From NCBI RefSeq assembly GCF_001053095.1, contig NZ_CGBP01000005.1, positions 1 through 64,000 on the forward strand: a DNA stretch of 64,000 nucleotides. Reading direction: 5' to 3'. The position numbers and the translations under genes were made by a program. Shown here one piece after another: positions 9,788 through 20,900 of this stretch (its first letter is position 1; every line of letters starts with the position of its first letter). The stretch is from Yersinia similis (GTDB lineage Bacteria > Pseudomonadota > Gammaproteobacteria > Enterobacterales > Enterobacteriaceae). The notes beneath the pieces are model-generated. The model worked only from the letters and a program-made list of their open reading frames with translations. It had not been told where the DNA came from and made no database searches.

Positions 9788-11290
9788 TTAGCGATTGAGC
9801 TGGTAGTACACTTCGTTCCAGCGGATTTCATTTTTAAACATCGGTAACGTCGTGTCATTGTCGATCAACAAGAATTCAATACCGTGCATTTCAGCATATA
9901 AACGCAGTTCATCCACGCTCACCGCTTGTGAGAACACGGTATGATGTGCGCCGCCTGCAATGATCCAAGCTTCGGCTGCGGTTGCCAGTGAAGGCTGTGC
10001 CTGCCAGATGGCCCGGGCAACCGGTAATTTTGGTAATGGGTGAGGTTGTTCAACGGTATCAACCACATTAACCAGCAAGCGGAAACGGTTCCCCATATCG
10101 ATCAAACTGGCATTCAGGGCCGGGCCTGCGGGGGTAGAGAAAATCAAACGGGCAGGGTCAGCTTTCCCTCCAATGCCAAGGTGTTGCACATCCAGCAGGG
10201 GCTTCTCTTCTTTGGCGATCGACGGGCAAACTTCCAGCATGTGGGAGCCAACAACTAAGTCATTGCCTGGCTGGAAGTTATAAGTGTAATCCTCCATAAA
10301 GGAAGTACCGCCTTTCAGGCCGGTTCCCATCACTTTTAAGATGCGCAGTAATGCGGCGGTTTTCCAGTCGCCTTCGCCGCCAAAACCGTAACCCTGTTGC
10401 ATGAGTCGCTGGACTGCCAGGCCAGGTAACTGCTTCAAACCATAAAGGTTTTCAAAGTTAGTGGTGAAAGCTTTAAAGCCACCTTGCTCCAGAAAACGCT
10501 TCATACCTAGCTCAATACGTGCTGCATCCAGTAAGTTTTCGCGCTTATCACCATTGAGTTTCACCGCATCGGTAAAGCGATAGGTGGCCTCATACTCTTC
10601 AACCAGCGTATTGATATCACCTTTACTGACGGCGTCGACCACGGCGACTAAATCCCCAATGCCATAAGCATTAACGGAATAGCCAAATTGGATCTGGGCA
10701 GCGATTTTATCCCCTTCAGTTACAGCGACTTCACGCATGTTATCGCCAAAGCGCGCCACTTTCAGTTGCTGGCTTTCTTGTTTTGCGGCAGCGACTCGCA
10801 TCCACTGGCCAATGCGCTGGTGGGCTTCTTTATCCTGCCAGTGGCCAGTTATCACGCTGTGTTGCTGGCGCATACGCGCACCAATGAAACCAAATTCGCG
10901 GCCGCCGTGTGCAGTCTGGTTTAGGTTCATAAAGTCCATATCCATCGTTTCCCACGGGATTTGGGCATTAAACTGGGTATGGAACTGTAACAGCGGTTTA
11001 TTCAGAATACTCAGACCGCCAATCCACATTTTGGCCGGAGAGAAGGTGTGCAGCCAGGTCATGATACCGATACAGGCAGTGTCGTAGTTAGCTTCACGAC
11101 ATAATGCGGTGATTTCATCCGGTGTTGTAACCAACGGTTTTAATACCAGTTTTACGGGTAAACCGGCTTCGCTGTTCAGGCTATTGACCACCTGATGCGC
11201 ATTGTCCATGACTTGTTGCAGGGTTTTAGGGCCATACAGATTCTGGCTACCAATGACAAACCACACTTCTGATTGCTTGAATACGTCCAT
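9788..11290 (-). CDS. araA: L-arabinose isomerase AraA
   Basis: Converts L-arabinose to L-ribulose in the cytoplasm, the first catabolic step. It is 500 aa when started at [16 protein letters not shown], identical in length to the E. coli enzyme; GGAG lies 8 bases upstream, while the upstream in-frame ATG has no such site. Landmarks include GSQNLYGP near the N-terminus, the [13 protein letters not shown] block and the [13 protein letters not shown] active-site block. It lies 83 bp downstream of araB on the same strand. In E. coli the next gene is araD; here the secretion operon lies beyond the araA terminator. Confidence 0.98.
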   Translation of the reverse strand: MDVFKQSEVWFVIGSQNLYGPKTLQQVMDNAHQVVNSLNSEAGLPVKLVLKPLVTTPDEITALCREANYDTACIGIMTWLHTFSPAKMWIGGLSILNKPLLQFHTQFNAQIPWETMDMDFMNLNQTAHGGREFGFIGARMRQQHSVITGHWQDKEAHQRIGQWMRVAAAKQESQQLKVARFGDNMREVAVTEGDKIAAQIQFGYSVNAYGIGDLVAVVDAVSKGDINTLVEEYEATYRFTDAVKLNGDKRENLLDAARIELGMKRFLEQGGFKAFTTNFENLYGLKQLPGLAVQRLMQQGYGFGGEGDWKTAALLRILKVMGTGLKGGTSFMEDYTYNFQPGNDLVVGSHMLEVCPSIAKEEKPLLDVQHLGIGGKADPARLIFSTPAGPALNASLIDMGNRFRLLVNVVDTVEQPHPLPKLPVARAIWQAQPSLATAAEAWIIAGGAHHTVFSQAVSVDELRLYAEMHGIEFLLIDNDTTLPMFKNEIRWNEVYYQLNR

Positions 11291-11373
11291 CTGCCACTCC
11301 ATTTAATAAACGATTATTCTATATAAAACATTCAGTTATCGTGAATGTTGTTAAGGTAGACTGCTTGTCAATA

Positions 11374-13077
11374 TCAGTGAATTGCCTTGGTAACTGGCGC
11401 ATAATGCGGCTCTGCCGTATGACACCACTGTTGATAGCGTTGATAAAGTTGTTGGTAACGCACGACCTGGACGGGATCCGGAATCAGAGTGCGCTCAATA
11501 TTGCATGCCATGTGGCGTTGGGCGGTGGGAACATCATTGTGTGCCCCTGCGGCAACGGCTGCAAAAATTGCCGCCCCCAGCGCACAACATTGGTCAGATG
11601 CCACAATCTGCAGTGGACGATTCATGACATCAGCACAAACCTGCATGATCACCGGTGACTTACGTGCAATCCCTCCCAATGCCAGCACGTTCTCAACCGG
11701 GATATCTTGCTGTTCAAAACATTCCATAATGGCGCGGGCACCAAAGGCGGTCGCAGCGATAAAGCCACCAAACAGGGTTGGTGCATCGGTACCCAGATTT
11801 AGATCGGTAATCACCCCTTTTAAGCGCTGATTAGCATTCGGGGTTCGGCGGCCGTTAAACCAATCCAATACCACGGGCAGATGATCGAGAGACGGATTTT
11901 GTGCCCATGCGCTGGTCAATGAGGCGAGTAGGTTGGATTCGATCTGTTTTAGCTGCGGCTGCCATTCGGGTTGGATCAATGCCGCTTGATGCAATGGCCA
12001 ACTCAATAAGTTGCTGAACCATGCATACATATCACCGAATGCAGATTGGCCCGCTTCCATTCCAATCCAACCCGGCAATACACTGCCCTCGACCTGACCA
12101 CAGATACCCGCGATAGCCCGATCACCCACCCGTTGGTCATCGGCAATCAAGATATCGCAAGTGGACGTGCCAATGACTTTGACCAATGTATAAGGTTGAG
12201 CACCAGCTCCCACCGCACCCATATGACAATCAAATGCTCCGCCAGAAAGGATCACCGTCGCTGGCAAGCCCAGACGCTCAGCCCACTCGGCGGTGATCTG
12301 GCCTACCGGGCGTTCGGCGGTGTAGGTATCAGTAAACATTGGGTAATTGAGATCATTAACCAGGCTGGTATCCAATGCCGCGAGGAACGCTCGTGGGGGT
12401 AATCCGCCCCATGATGGGTGCCATAAACTTTTATGTCCGGCGCTGCAACGGCCACGCTGGATATCCTGTGGTGCGGTGGTACCAGACAAGAGGGCCGGTA
12501 TCCAGTCACACAGTTCAATCCATGACACTGCCGCCTCACGAACAGCAACATCAGCACGGGTGATATGTAGAATTTTTGCCCAGAACCACTCAGAGGAGTA
12601 AACCCCACCGATATAGCGTGAATAGTCCACAAATTCACCGCTACGGCATAAACGGTTAATTTCTTCGGCTTCCTCAATTGCAGTGTGGTCTTTCCACAAT
12701 ACAAACATGGCATTGGGGTTATCTGCAAAATCCGGGCGCAGAGCTAATACCTGACCTTGCTCATCAATCGGCGCTGGCGTCGATCCAGTAGAGTCGACAC
12801 CAATACCCACAATATGTTGACGTTGTTCTTCTGACAGGCGATTGACCATCTGCCGGATGGCCTGTTCCATCGCTTCAATATAATCGAGAGGATGGTGGCG
12901 GAACTGGTTTTGTGCGGCCTGACAATAAAGGCCTTTCTCCCAACGTGGGTAGTAAACCACTTCAGTATCGATCTCAGTGCCATGTTGACAATCTACCGCC
13001 AATACACGGACGGAATCGCTGCCGAAATCCAACCCGAGAGCTATAGCACCGTCTGCCGATATCACGTTGCCTGTCAT
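11374..13077 (-). CDS. araB: L-ribulokinase AraB
   Basis: Phosphorylates L-ribulose with ATP to L-ribulose 5-phosphate. At 567 aa it has the FGGY-kinase fold: N-terminal [17 protein letters not shown] phosphate-binding segment, the [14 protein letters not shown] region, the [10 protein letters not shown] region, and [19 protein letters not shown] in the C-terminal half. First gene of an araBA transcription unit reading away from the shared control region that also serves araFGH. It lacks nothing obvious compared with the E. coli enzyme (566 aa). Confidence 0.97.
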   Translation of the reverse strand: MTGNVISADGAIALGLDFGSDSVRVLAVDCQHGTEIDTEVVYYPRWEKGLYCQAAQNQFRHHPLDYIEAMEQAIRQMVNRLSEEQRQHIVGIGVDSTGSTPAPIDEQGQVLALRPDFADNPNAMFVLWKDHTAIEEAEEINRLCRSGEFVDYSRYIGGVYSSEWFWAKILHITRADVAVREAAVSWIELCDWIPALLSGTTAPQDIQRGRCSAGHKSLWHPSWGGLPPRAFLAALDTSLVNDLNYPMFTDTYTAERPVGQITAEWAERLGLPATVILSGGAFDCHMGAVGAGAQPYTLVKVIGTSTCDILIADDQRVGDRAIAGICGQVEGSVLPGWIGMEAGQSAFGDMYAWFSNLLSWPLHQAALIQPEWQPQLKQIESNLLASLTSAWAQNPSLDHLPVVLDWFNGRRTPNANQRLKGVITDLNLGTDAPTLFGGFIAATAFGARAIMECFEQQDIPVENVLALGGIARKSPVIMQVCADVMNRPLQIVASDQCCALGAAIFAAVAAGAHNDVPTAQRHMACNIERTLIPDPVQVVRYQQLYQRYQQWCHTAEPHYAPVTKAIH

Positions 13078-13483
13078 GGTGGTTGCTCCTAATCATGCAA
13101 AAAAAACAGGAATTCATTGGCAATAACCATAAGAGTGAGCCGAGGGGAAACGTGAGGAGCCAATAGCTGGAAGTATGCACTTTTCTGCTTGTTGGTATGT
13201 TTTTGTGATGTCAGTCAAAAGTTAGAGCGAGGTTAAATTTGCTGAATATATGGATAAACAAACTGTAATCTCTGGATGTGATAGCGCTCTACATTCTGAA
13301 GTCTAATTAACGCTAAAACTGTCTTCGTCTTACACGATGTGGTGTGGTGATACGGCTTTAAATAAAGCACCCGGCCACACTGAACTGAAAAAACTCTACT
13401 GATAACGTTTCCACTCATTTATTTCAATATGAGTGACTAGCGATTAAATAAACAAGAATCATAAAAACAGTCTGGAGAATACT
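13078..13483. promoter_or_regulatory. Divergent araBA / araFGH control region with candidate AraC half-sites
   Basis: A 406-base region between the outward-reading araB and araF. TATGGA at 13249 and TCTGGA at 13271 begin two similar half-sites in direct repeat, 22 bp apart. Each follows the TATGGA-N7-GCTA pattern read opposite to araB (the reverse of TAGC-N7-TCCATA), the second more completely than the first. Spacing and orientation resemble araI1-I2 of E. coli (21 bp) and would activate araB. A weak CRP-like TGTGA-N6-TCAAA lies at 13204-13219. The start-proximal GGAG of araF lies at about 13472. Confidence 0.5.
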
Positions 13484-14467
13484 ATGCATAAATTAACTAA
13501 GGCGCTGGCAGTAGTCGGGTTAGCGGCGGTTATGTCACATTCAGCTATTGCCGAAAGTATGAAACTGGGGTTTCTGGTTAAGCAACCTGAAGAACCTTGG
13601 TTCCAGACTGAATGGAAGTTCGCTGATAAAGCGGGTAAGGATTTAGGTTTTGAAGTGATCAAAATTGCCGTACCCGATGGAGAGAAAACCCTGAACGCCA
13701 TCGACAGCCTGGCGGCCAGTGGCGCCCAAGGTTTCGTTATTTGTACACCAGATCCAAAGCTGGGGCCTGCCATTGAAGCAAAGGCGCGCAGTTATAACCT
13801 GAAAGTGATTGCCGTTGATGACCAATTTGTGAATGCCAAAGGCAAACCGATGGAGAGTGTTCCACTGGTGATGATGGCAGCCACTAAAATTGGCGAACGT
13901 CAGGGGCAGGAGTTGTGGAAAGAGATGAACAAACGGGGTTGGCAACCCGCTGAAACAGCAGTAATGGCAATCACTTCTGATGAATTGGATACCGCACGTC
14001 GTCGTACCGGCGGCTCAATGGCGGCGTTGCAAGCTTCCGGCTTCCCGGAAAAACAAATCTATAAAGTTCCGACTAAATCTAATGATATCCCCGGCGCATT
14101 TGATGCCGCTAACTCCATGCTAGTACAGCACCCAGAAGTGAAAAATTGGCTGATTGTCGGCATGAACGATAACACCGTATTGGGTGGCGTGCGTGCAACC
14201 GAAGGCCAAGGTTTTAAAGCACCGAATGTTATTGGCATTGGTATCAACGGTGTTGATGCAGTGAGTGAGTTGTCCAAAGGCCAGGCGACGGGTTTCTATG
14301 GTTCTTTATTACCTAGCCCAGATATCCATGGTTATAAAAGTATTCAGATGCTGCATGACTGGGTCACTAAAGATGTAGAACCCGCAAAATTTACTGAAGT
14401 CACTGATGTGGTGTTGATCACTCGGGATAACTTCAAAGCCGAGTTAGAGAAGAAAGGCTTATTGTAA
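13484..14467 (+). CDS. araF: Arabinose ABC transporter periplasmic binding protein AraF
   Basis: High-affinity L-arabinose-binding protein, 327 aa. A signal peptide (about residues 1-23, [20 protein letters not shown] then AIAES) precedes the mature [19 protein letters not shown] sequence, which is nearly identical to E. coli AraF. Landmarks include [14 protein letters not shown] and the [18 protein letters not shown] hinge region. It delivers the sugar to AraGH, encoded immediately downstream on the same strand. The gap of about 100 bases to araG is the longest in the operon. Confidence 0.97.
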   Translation: MHKLTKALAVVGLAAVMSHSAIAESMKLGFLVKQPEEPWFQTEWKFADKAGKDLGFEVIKIAVPDGEKTLNAIDSLAASGAQGFVICTPDPKLGPAIEAKARSYNLKVIAVDDQFVNAKGKPMESVPLVMMAATKIGERQGQELWKEMNKRGWQPAETAVMAITSDELDTARRRTGGSMAALQASGFPEKQIYKVPTKSNDIPGAFDAANSMLVQHPEVKNWLIVGMNDNTVLGGVRATEGQGFKAPNVIGIGINGVDAVSELSKGQATGFYGSLLPSPDIHGYKSIQMLHDWVTKDVEPAKFTEVTDVVLITRDNFKAELEKKGLL

Positions 14468-14564
14468 TCCCGATACACGCTATGGCGCACTGGGGGCAGG
14501 CTACGGCTTGCCCCAATACCCTACGGGTGGTTCGGTGCAACCCAAACTTTATAAGGAAGCCATC

Positions 14565-16136
14565 ATGTCAGCACCCCATTCTGCGTTACAAGCCGAGTTG
14601 GAAGCCGCACAGTCACCTTATCTGGCTTTTCGTGGCATAGGAAAAAGTTTCCCCGGTGTTCTGGCGCTGGATGATATCAGTTTCACCTGTCAGGCGGGCC
14701 AGATCCATGCGCTGATGGGCGAGAATGGCGCGGGGAAATCAACCCTGTTAAAGATCCTCAGTGGTAACTACATCCCGACACAGGGTGAAATCCATATTAG
14801 AGGGAAAGCCGTTAACTTTACCAATACTACGGATGCGTTGGATGCTGGCGTGGCGATCATTTATCAGGAACTGCATTTGGTGCCTGAAATGACAGTGGCA
14901 GAAAACATCTATCTGGGCCAATTACCCACCAAGATGGGTATGGTTGATCGAAAATTACTGCGCTATGAATCTCGCATACAGCTATCACATCTGGGGTTGA
15001 ACATTGATCCCGATACCCCACTGAAATATCTCTCCATCGGCCAATGGCAGATGGTAGAGATTGCCAAAGCATTAGCCCGCAATGCAAAAATAATTGCCTT
15101 TGATGAACCCACCAGTTCGCTCTCTGCCCGAGAAATTGAGCAACTGTTCCGCGTGATCCGCGAGTTGCGGGCCGAAGGGCGGGTCATCTTGTATGTCTCC
15201 CACCGTATGGAAGAAATCTTTGCCCTGAGTGATGCTATTACGGTGTTTAAAGATGGCCGCTATGTTCGTACGTTTGATGATATGACCCAAGTGAATAATG
15301 CGTCACTGGTGCAAGCTATGGTAGGGCGTAATTTAGGGGATATCTATGGCTATCAGCCCCGTGAGATAGGTTCTGAACGCTTAACGCTACAAGCGGTGAA
15401 GGCCATCGGTGTGGCCTCGCCGATCAGCTTGACTGTACACCAAGGGGAAATTGTGGGGCTGTTTGGGTTAGTGGGGGCCGGGCGTAGTGAACTGCTCAAG
15501 GGGCTGTTTGGTGACACCAAACTGACCAGTGGGAAACTCTTGCTTGATGGCCAACCGCTGACTATCCGTTCACCGATTGACGCTATTTCTGCTGGGATCA
15601 TGTTGTGTCCAGAAGATCGAAAAGCGGATGGCATCATTCCTGTTCACTCGGTACAGGACAATATCAATATCAGTGCCCGCCGCAAAACATTAACCGCAGG
15701 CTGTCTGATTAACAACCGCTGGGAAGCGGAGAATGCGTTGCTGCGTATTCAGTCTCTGAATATTAAAACGCCAGGCCCCCAACAACTCATTATGAATCTA
15801 TCCGGGGGGAATCAGCAGAAAGCCATTTTAGGACGCTGGTTGTCCGAGGACATGAAAGTGATCCTGTTGGATGAACCGACCCGTGGTATTGACGTCGGGG
15901 CTAAACATGAAATCTATAACGTGATTTATCAACTGGCGAAACAGGGCATTGCGGTGCTGTTTGCTTCCAGTGATTTGCCGGAAGTGCTTGGGCTGGCAGA
16001 TCGTATTGTGGTGATGCGTGAGGGCGCTATCTCTGGTGAGCTAGACCATGGATATGCCACTGAAGAGCAAGCCTTAAGTCTGGCAATGTTACGCACCCCG
16101 AATATTGCCATCAATACCGCGTCTGCGGTTGCCTGA
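14565..16136 (+). CDS. araG: Arabinose ABC transporter ATPase AraG
   Basis: Double-headed ATPase of the AraFGH importer, 523 aa when started at [12 protein letters not shown] (AAGGA 9 bases upstream). An in-frame start further up at 14508 would add 19 residues unlike the family. The N-terminal domain has Walker [10 protein letters not shown] and a Walker B segment ending [11 protein letters not shown]. The C-terminal domain has [18 protein letters not shown] and [15 protein letters not shown]. The degenerate Walker A in the second domain is normal for sugar ABC ATPases of this class. Confidence 0.97.
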   Translation: MSAPHSALQAELEAAQSPYLAFRGIGKSFPGVLALDDISFTCQAGQIHALMGENGAGKSTLLKILSGNYIPTQGEIHIRGKAVNFTNTTDALDAGVAIIYQELHLVPEMTVAENIYLGQLPTKMGMVDRKLLRYESRIQLSHLGLNIDPDTPLKYLSIGQWQMVEIAKALARNAKIIAFDEPTSSLSAREIEQLFRVIRELRAEGRVILYVSHRMEEIFALSDAITVFKDGRYVRTFDDMTQVNNASLVQAMVGRNLGDIYGYQPREIGSERLTLQAVKAIGVASPISLTVHQGEIVGLFGLVGAGRSELLKGLFGDTKLTSGKLLLDGQPLTIRSPIDAISAGIMLCPEDRKADGIIPVHSVQDNINISARRKTLTAGCLINNRWEAENALLRIQSLNIKTPGPQQLIMNLSGGNQQKAILGRWLSEDMKVILLDEPTRGIDVGAKHEIYNVIYQLAKQGIAVLFASSDLPEVLGLADRIVVMREGAISGELDHGYATEEQALSLAMLRTPNIAINTASAVA

Positions 16137-16153
16137 CTGTGAAGGAGTTAACC

Positions 16154-17203
16154 ATGTCTAGCGTTACTTTGAGTTCTGATAAAAAGAACCCGGCATCAAC
16201 TGAATTAAAAGGTGGGAGCCCACAACCTCAGCAACCACAGAATGCGCCGACTAAAAGTGGCTTAGGATTATCCCGTATCTGGGACAGTTACGGCATGCTG
16301 GTGGTTTTCGCCGTGGTCTTTATTGGTTGCGTGATTTTTGTGCCTAATTTTGGCTCCTTTATCAATATGAAAGGGTTGGGGCTGGCTATCTCAATGTCTG
16401 GGATGGTGGCGTGCGGTATGCTTTTTTGTTTGGCATCCGGCGATTTTGACCTCTCCGTCGCCTCAGTAATTGCCTGTGCCGGTGTTACCACTGCGGTGGT
16501 GATCAATATGACAGAGAGCCTATGGATAGGGGTGGGCGCAGGTTTGTTATTAGGTGCGGCATGTGGGCTAATTAATGGTTTTGTGATTGCCCGGCTAAAA
16601 ATCAATGCGCTGATCACCACATTAGCGACGATGCAAATTGTCCGTGGCCTGGCATATATCATCTCCGATGGTAAAGCTGTGGGTATCGAAGATGAGCGTT
16701 TCTTTGCTTTGGGTTATACCAACTGGTTTGGTCTGCCTGCACCTATTTGGATCACCGTTGCCTGCTTGGTGTTGTTTGGTTTCTTACTGAATAAAACCAC
16801 GTTTGGTCGTAACACGTTGGCGATTGGGGGGAATGAAGATGCTGCGCGTCTGGCCGGTGTACCGGTAGTACGAACCAAAATCATTATTTTTGTGCTGTCA
16901 GGTTTGGTGTCTGCTGCCGCAGGGATTATTTTGGCCTCACGGATGACCAGTGGCCAGCCAATGACCTCGATTGGTTATGAACTCATTGTTATCTCTGCCT
17001 GCGTATTAGGCGGGGTATCACTAAAAGGTGGCATCGGTAAAATCTCTTACGTCATTGCGGGGATCTTGATTCTGGGAACAGTAGAAAATGCCATGAACCT
17101 GTTAAATATTTCCCCGTTTTCACAATATGTGGTTCGCGGTTTGATCCTGCTGGCGGCGGTTATCTTTGACCGTTACAAACAGTTGGCTAAACGGACGATA
17201 TAA
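16154..17203 (+). CDS. araH: Arabinose ABC transporter permease AraH
   Basis: Membrane subunit of the arabinose importer, 349 aa from the ATG with AAGGAG 6 bases upstream; a GTG at 16139 is in frame but lies inside the ribosome-binding region. A polar, Pro/Gln-rich N-terminal extension of about 45 residues precedes roughly ten membrane segments; the extension makes it longer than E. coli AraH (328 aa). The RbsC-type signature GNEDAARLAGVPV and the LGGVSLKGGIG motif that contacts the ATPase are present. Confidence 0.96.
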   Translation: MSSVTLSSDKKNPASTELKGGSPQPQQPQNAPTKSGLGLSRIWDSYGMLVVFAVVFIGCVIFVPNFGSFINMKGLGLAISMSGMVACGMLFCLASGDFDLSVASVIACAGVTTAVVINMTESLWIGVGAGLLLGAACGLINGFVIARLKINALITTLATMQIVRGLAYIISDGKAVGIEDERFFALGYTNWFGLPAPIWITVACLVLFGFLLNKTTFGRNTLAIGGNEDAARLAGVPVVRTKIIIFVLSGLVSAAAGIILASRMTSGQPMTSIGYELIVISACVLGGVSLKGGIGKISYVIAGILILGTVENAMNLLNISPFSQYVVRGLILLAAVIFDRYKQLAKRTI

Positions 17204-17407
17204 GATTACGGTGACTGAAACGTCCATAAAATCTATGTGGTTCACAATTTTGGCATCACGATCGGGCAGCATGACATCTGCCCGATAAACTGAAAGAGGT
17301 TAATGGATAACGCAGTGAGTGGCTTTTACTCACCCAAGCCCCTGACGTGAGCCTGATTATATAAAACTGACTGTATAAAACTGATTATATGAAACCGAGG
17401 AGCCAAG

Positions 17408-18340
17408 ATGTACCAACGTATGGTTCAGGAACCGCAACCCAATCCTTTGCTGCCAGGCTACACGTTCAATGCCTATCTGGTAGCAGGATTAACCCCGATT
17501 CTGGCTGACGGCCCACTCGATTTCTTCATTGATCGGCCTGGCGGTATGAAAGGATATATTCTGAATTTGACCATTAAGGGGCAGGGGAAGATTTTCGATG
17601 GTGAAAATACCATCTACAGTAATCCTGGTGATTTACTGTTGTTTCCACCTAAGTCGCCTCACCATTATGGCCGTTCACCGAATAGTGATTGCTGGTATCA
17701 CCGCTGGGTCTATTTCCGGCCACGGGCTTATTGGGCCGATTGGTTGGAATGGCACAGCAAAACCCATGAAGTAGGGCGTTTATCTTTACCTAACAATAAT
17801 TTACTGCTGGAGTTTGACCGTTTGTTTGCCAATATTGAGCAGACACAAAAATCGGGGCGGCGCTTTGGTGAAGAGTTGGGTATGAATTTGCTCGAGCGGT
17901 TACTGCTACGGGCAATGGAAGAAGATCCACTCAGTCCACAACGTATTATGGACTCACGTATTATTGAGGCTTGTCAGTTTATTACCGGAAATCTGGCGGG
18001 GGAGTTACGTATTGATGAAGTTGCCCGCCATGTTTGCCTATCACCATCACGTTTAGCTCATTTATTCCGTGAACAGGTTGGCATTAATATATTACGTTGG
18101 CGCGAGGATCAGCGGGTGATCCGGGCGAAATTATTACTGCAAACGACCCAAGAGCCCATTGCGACCATTGGCCGGGTGGTAGGCTATGATGACCAACTCT
18201 ATTTTTCCCGTGTTTTCCGCAAACGAGTGGGCGTCAGCCCCAGCGATTTCAGGCGGCGCAGTATCGAAACTAACTATCCACAACGTAGTTTTTGTCCAGC
18301 GGACTGGCAGGATAATCAGGGGGCATTGGTGCGGGTTTAA
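17408..18340 (+). CDS. araC: Arabinose operon regulator AraC
   Basis: Arabinose-responsive activator/repressor, 310 aa. The N-terminal cupin domain holds the sugar-contacting stretch [19 protein letters not shown] and the HHYGR and [14 protein letters not shown] segments. The C-terminal AraC/XylS domain (about 190-290) has two helix-turn-helix units, with [18 protein letters not shown] and [23 protein letters not shown] precedes the ATG. It is placed downstream of araH in the same direction with a 204-bp gap, so it may have its own promoter. In E. coli araC lies next to araB and the transporter is elsewhere; here the regulon is one block. Confidence 0.97.
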   Translation: MYQRMVQEPQPNPLLPGYTFNAYLVAGLTPILADGPLDFFIDRPGGMKGYILNLTIKGQGKIFDGENTIYSNPGDLLLFPPKSPHHYGRSPNSDCWYHRWVYFRPRAYWADWLEWHSKTHEVGRLSLPNNNLLLEFDRLFANIEQTQKSGRRFGEELGMNLLERLLLRAMEEDPLSPQRIMDSRIIEACQFITGNLAGELRIDEVARHVCLSPSRLAHLFREQVGINILRWREDQRVIRAKLLLQTTQEPIATIGRVVGYDDQLYFSRVFRKRVGVSPSDFRRRSIETNYPQRSFCPADWQDNQGALVRV

Positions 18341-18467
18341 TCCCGCCCGTTACGGTTAAGCAGAAATTACTCCTTGTCCCTGGATTCATCATAGTGTCAA
18401 ATCGATTAATCGTGTGATATCTAATTGCGATATCAAATAGCGGGTATTCTGGGTAAGAGGAAAGGTA

Positions 18468-19517
18468 ATGGCTGAAAAGATAAAAGTAGGTTTACTGGGC
18501 TACGGTTATGCCAGTAAAACGTTTCATGCGCCGTTAATTATGGGCACGCCGGGCTTAGAGCTGGCCGGGGTATCCAGCAGTGATGCCAGTAAAGTGCATG
18601 CCGATTGGCCTGCAATACCGGTAGTATCTGACCCACAGGTGTTATTCAATGATCCTTCTATCGATCTCATTGTTATTCCCACTCCCAATGATACCCACTT
18701 TCCATTAGCTCAAAGCGCCCTGGCTGCCGGTAAACATGTGGTGGTTGATAAACCCTTTACCGTGACGCTGTCACAAGCAAACGCGTTAAAAGAGCAAGCT
18801 GATGATGCAGATTTACTGTTATCGGTATTCCACAATCGCCGTTGGGACAGTGACTTTCTGACGTTAAAAACATTATTGGCCGAAGGCTCGCTGGGGAACG
18901 TTGTCTATTTCGAATCTCACTTTGATCGCTATCGCCCGGAAATCCGCCAACGCTGGCGCGAACAAGCCGGTGCAGGAGGAGGGATCTGGTATGATTTAGG
19001 GCCACATTTACTGGATCAGGCGTTGCAACTGTTTGGTTTGCCAGAAACGTTGAATGTCGATCTGGGCATGTTGCGCCCAGGGTCTCAATCTGTTGACTAT
19101 TTCCACGCGGTTCTCAGCTATCCAGGGCAACGCGTTGTACTGCATAGCACGGTATTGGCTGCGGCAGAAACGGCGCGTTATATTGTTCACGGTACGCAGG
19201 GCAGCTATATCAAGTTTGGTGTGGATCCACAGGAAGACCGCTTGAAAGCAGGTGAGCGTTTACCACAGGCTGACTGGGGCTACGATATGCGTGATGGTAT
19301 TGTGACACTGTCACATAATAATGTGCTTACCGAGAAACCGCTACTGACGCTACCAGGTAATTATCCTGCGTACTATGCTGGTATCCGTGATGCTATTTGG
19401 GGTACTGCGCCTAACCCGGTCCCTGCCACTGAAGCGATTAAAGTCATGGAGTTGATTGAGCTGGGTATTGCTTCAGATCAACAGAAAAAAGCACTGCCGA
19501 TAATTGCTAAAAATTGA
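18468..19517 (+). CDS. ydgJ: Gfo/Idh/MocA-family NAD(P)-dependent oxidoreductase, YdgJ-like
   Basis: Cytoplasmic sugar/polyol-type dehydrogenase of 349 aa. An N-terminal Rossmann domain (GLLGYGYASKTFHAPLI, then VVVDKPFTVTLSQA) is followed by a catalytic alpha/beta domain with the DLGPHLLDQAL helix. GAGG precedes the ATG. It matches E. coli YdgJ in length. The physiological substrate is unknown to me. It is not obviously part of the ara operon, being separated by 127 bp. Two perfect matS sites lie inside its coding sequence. Confidence 0.9.
   Translation: MAEKIKVGLLGYGYASKTFHAPLIMGTPGLELAGVSSSDASKVHADWPAIPVVSDPQVLFNDPSIDLIVIPTPNDTHFPLAQSALAAGKHVVVDKPFTVTLSQANALKEQADDADLLLSVFHNRRWDSDFLTLKTLLAEGSLGNVVYFESHFDRYRPEIRQRWREQAGAGGGIWYDLGPHLLDQALQLFGLPETLNVDLGMLRPGSQSVDYFHAVLSYPGQRVVLHSTVLAAAETARYIVHGTQGSYIKFGVDPQEDRLKAGERLPQADWGYDMRDGIVTLSHNNVLTEKPLLTLPGNYPAYYAGIRDAIWGTAPNPVPATEAIKVMELIELGIASDQQKKALPIIAKN
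18772..18784. other. matS site (MatP binding, Ter macrodomain)
   Basis: GTGACGCTGTCAC fits GTGACRNYGTCAC at all 13 positions. It lies within the coding sequence of the ydgJ-like gene. MatP bound to matS organises the terminus macrodomain in enterobacteria. Confidence 0.85.
19302..19314. other. matS site (MatP binding, Ter macrodomain)
   Basis: GTGACACTGTCAC fits the matS consensus at all 13 positions. It is the second site inside the same oxidoreductase gene, 530 bp from the first. Confidence 0.85.
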
Positions 19518-19600
19518 TATTTATCCCGCTCTAATGGGGCGTAGCAAGGGTAAAGATATCTCTCTGGGAACAATTTACGTGGCCCAGAGTTTTCTATTAG

Positions 19601-19676
19601 TTTAAAGAAAAGCCATTGGTTTAAAGAAAAACCATTGGTTTAAAGTAGAGCTATTGGTCTAAATAAGTACTTTTGA
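19601..19676. repeat. 19-bp tandem repeat upstream of the YfeH-type gene
   Basis: Three good copies start at 19601, 19620 and 19639 (TTTAAAGAAAAGCCATTGG and near-copies). A decayed fourth starts at 19658, and further traces extend to about 19698. The third copy differs from the first at three positions. The array ends about 50-70 bp before the start of the downstream transporter gene, so copy number could affect its promoter or leader. Confidence 0.85.
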
Positions 19677-19728
19677 TTAAAAAATACTATTGATTGGGTA
19701 AATATATTGGGTTGAAGGAATACAGTGG

Positions 19729-20757
19729 ATGTCATGGTTACAACGCTTACAGATAGATAAGTTTTTGTTAGTGCTGATACTGGTGGTGATTATCGCCTCT
19801 ATCTTCCCTTGTGAAGGGGAAGCCAAAGTGTGGTTTGAAAGGCTGACGACCGCCGCCATTGCTTTGTTGTTCTTTATGCACGGTGCCAAGTTATCGCGTG
19901 CGGCGATAATGACAGGGATGGGGCATTGGAAGCTGCATTTGGTGGTTTTTCTCAGTACTTTTGCACTATTTCCCCTATTAGGATTGGGAATGAATGTACT
20001 GGTGCCCAATGTGTTAACACCTACGCTATATTTAGGGTTTCTCTATCTTTGTGCATTACCTGCAACGGTCCAGTCGGCGATTGCGTATACCTCGGTCGCC
20101 GGGGGGAATGTTGCGGCGGCTATCTGTAGCGCATCGGCATCCAGTATTCTTGGGGTTTTCCTGTCACCCATTTTAGTCGGCATGTTGATGCAGACACAGG
20201 GCGGTGATACCGATACCTTACATGCTATCGGCTCCATCATTATGCAATTGATGGTACCGTTTGTTGTGGGGCATCTATCGCGGCCACTGATTGCTAAATG
20301 GGTTGAACAGCACAAAAAACTGGTCAATATCACTGACCGGTCATCTATTTTGTTGGTGGTTTATGTAGCGTTCAGCGAAGCGGTCGTTCAGGGGATTTGG
20401 AGTCAAATAGACGGCTGGTCACTTTTGGCCATATCAGTCTGTTCAATGGTATTACTGACGGTGGTATTGGTGGTTAATACTCTGGCCGCCCGTTGGCTGG
20501 GCTTTAATACCGCTGATGAGATTACCATCGTGTTCTGTGGTTCGAAGAAAAGTTTGGCGAACGGTATTCCGATGGCTAACGTGTTGTTTCCTGCCTCGGT
20601 AGTAGGCGTAATGGTATTGCCACTAATGATATTCCATCAGATTCAATTGATGGTCTGTGCGGTACTGGCACAACACTACGCGAAGCGAATGGCGAAAGAA
20701 AAAGCTGAAAATGTACTGGAAGTGATGCCGACAGTAAATGACAGCAAAACTCAGTGA
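19729..20757 (+). CDS. yfeH: Bile acid:sodium symporter family transporter, YfeH-like
   Basis: Inner-membrane transporter of 342 aa with about nine or ten hydrophobic segments, of the SBF-like family and close to E. coli YfeH. Landmarks are TTAAIALLFFMHGAKLS, ALPATVQSAIAYTSVAGGN, the VVYVAFSEAVVQG segment and FCGSKKSLANGIPMANVLF, the last two being highly conserved in the family. AAGGA precedes the start by about 10 bases. The substrate is not known. Convergent with add, with a shared terminator between them. Confidence 0.88.
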   Translation: MSWLQRLQIDKFLLVLILVVIIASIFPCEGEAKVWFERLTTAAIALLFFMHGAKLSRAAIMTGMGHWKLHLVVFLSTFALFPLLGLGMNVLVPNVLTPTLYLGFLYLCALPATVQSAIAYTSVAGGNVAAAICSASASSILGVFLSPILVGMLMQTQGGDTDTLHAIGSIIMQLMVPFVVGHLSRPLIAKWVEQHKKLVNITDRSSILLVVYVAFSEAVVQGIWSQIDGWSLLAISVCSMVLLTVVLVVNTLAARWLGFNTADEITIVFCGSKKSLANGIPMANVLFPASVVGVMVLPLMIFHQIQLMVCAVLAQHYAKRMAKEKAENVLEVMPTVNDSKTQ

Positions 20758-20851
20758 GTCGATGCTAGTGGTAGACTGCTGTTATTTTGATAAATAAAGT
20801 TTTTTGATAACAGTAGCCTGGTGGTAAAAAGGGCTTAGTGATGAAAATAGA

Positions 20852-20884
20852 AAGCGCCGATACTACTCTAGGGTATGGGCGCTT
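20852..20884. terminator. Bidirectional terminator between the YfeH gene and add
   Basis: AAGCGCC and GGCGCTT form the outer stem and ATAC/GTAT an inner one, separated by a single G-G mismatch. CTTTGTTTAT follows on the plus strand and CTATTTTC on the minus strand. It lies between convergent genes. Confidence 0.7.
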
Positions 20885-20900
20885 CTTTGTTTATCGTACC

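Noticed and set aside
10688-11087. Plus-strand frames opposite araA
   Set aside because: araA is full length and conserved; these frames have no ribosome site or family likeness.
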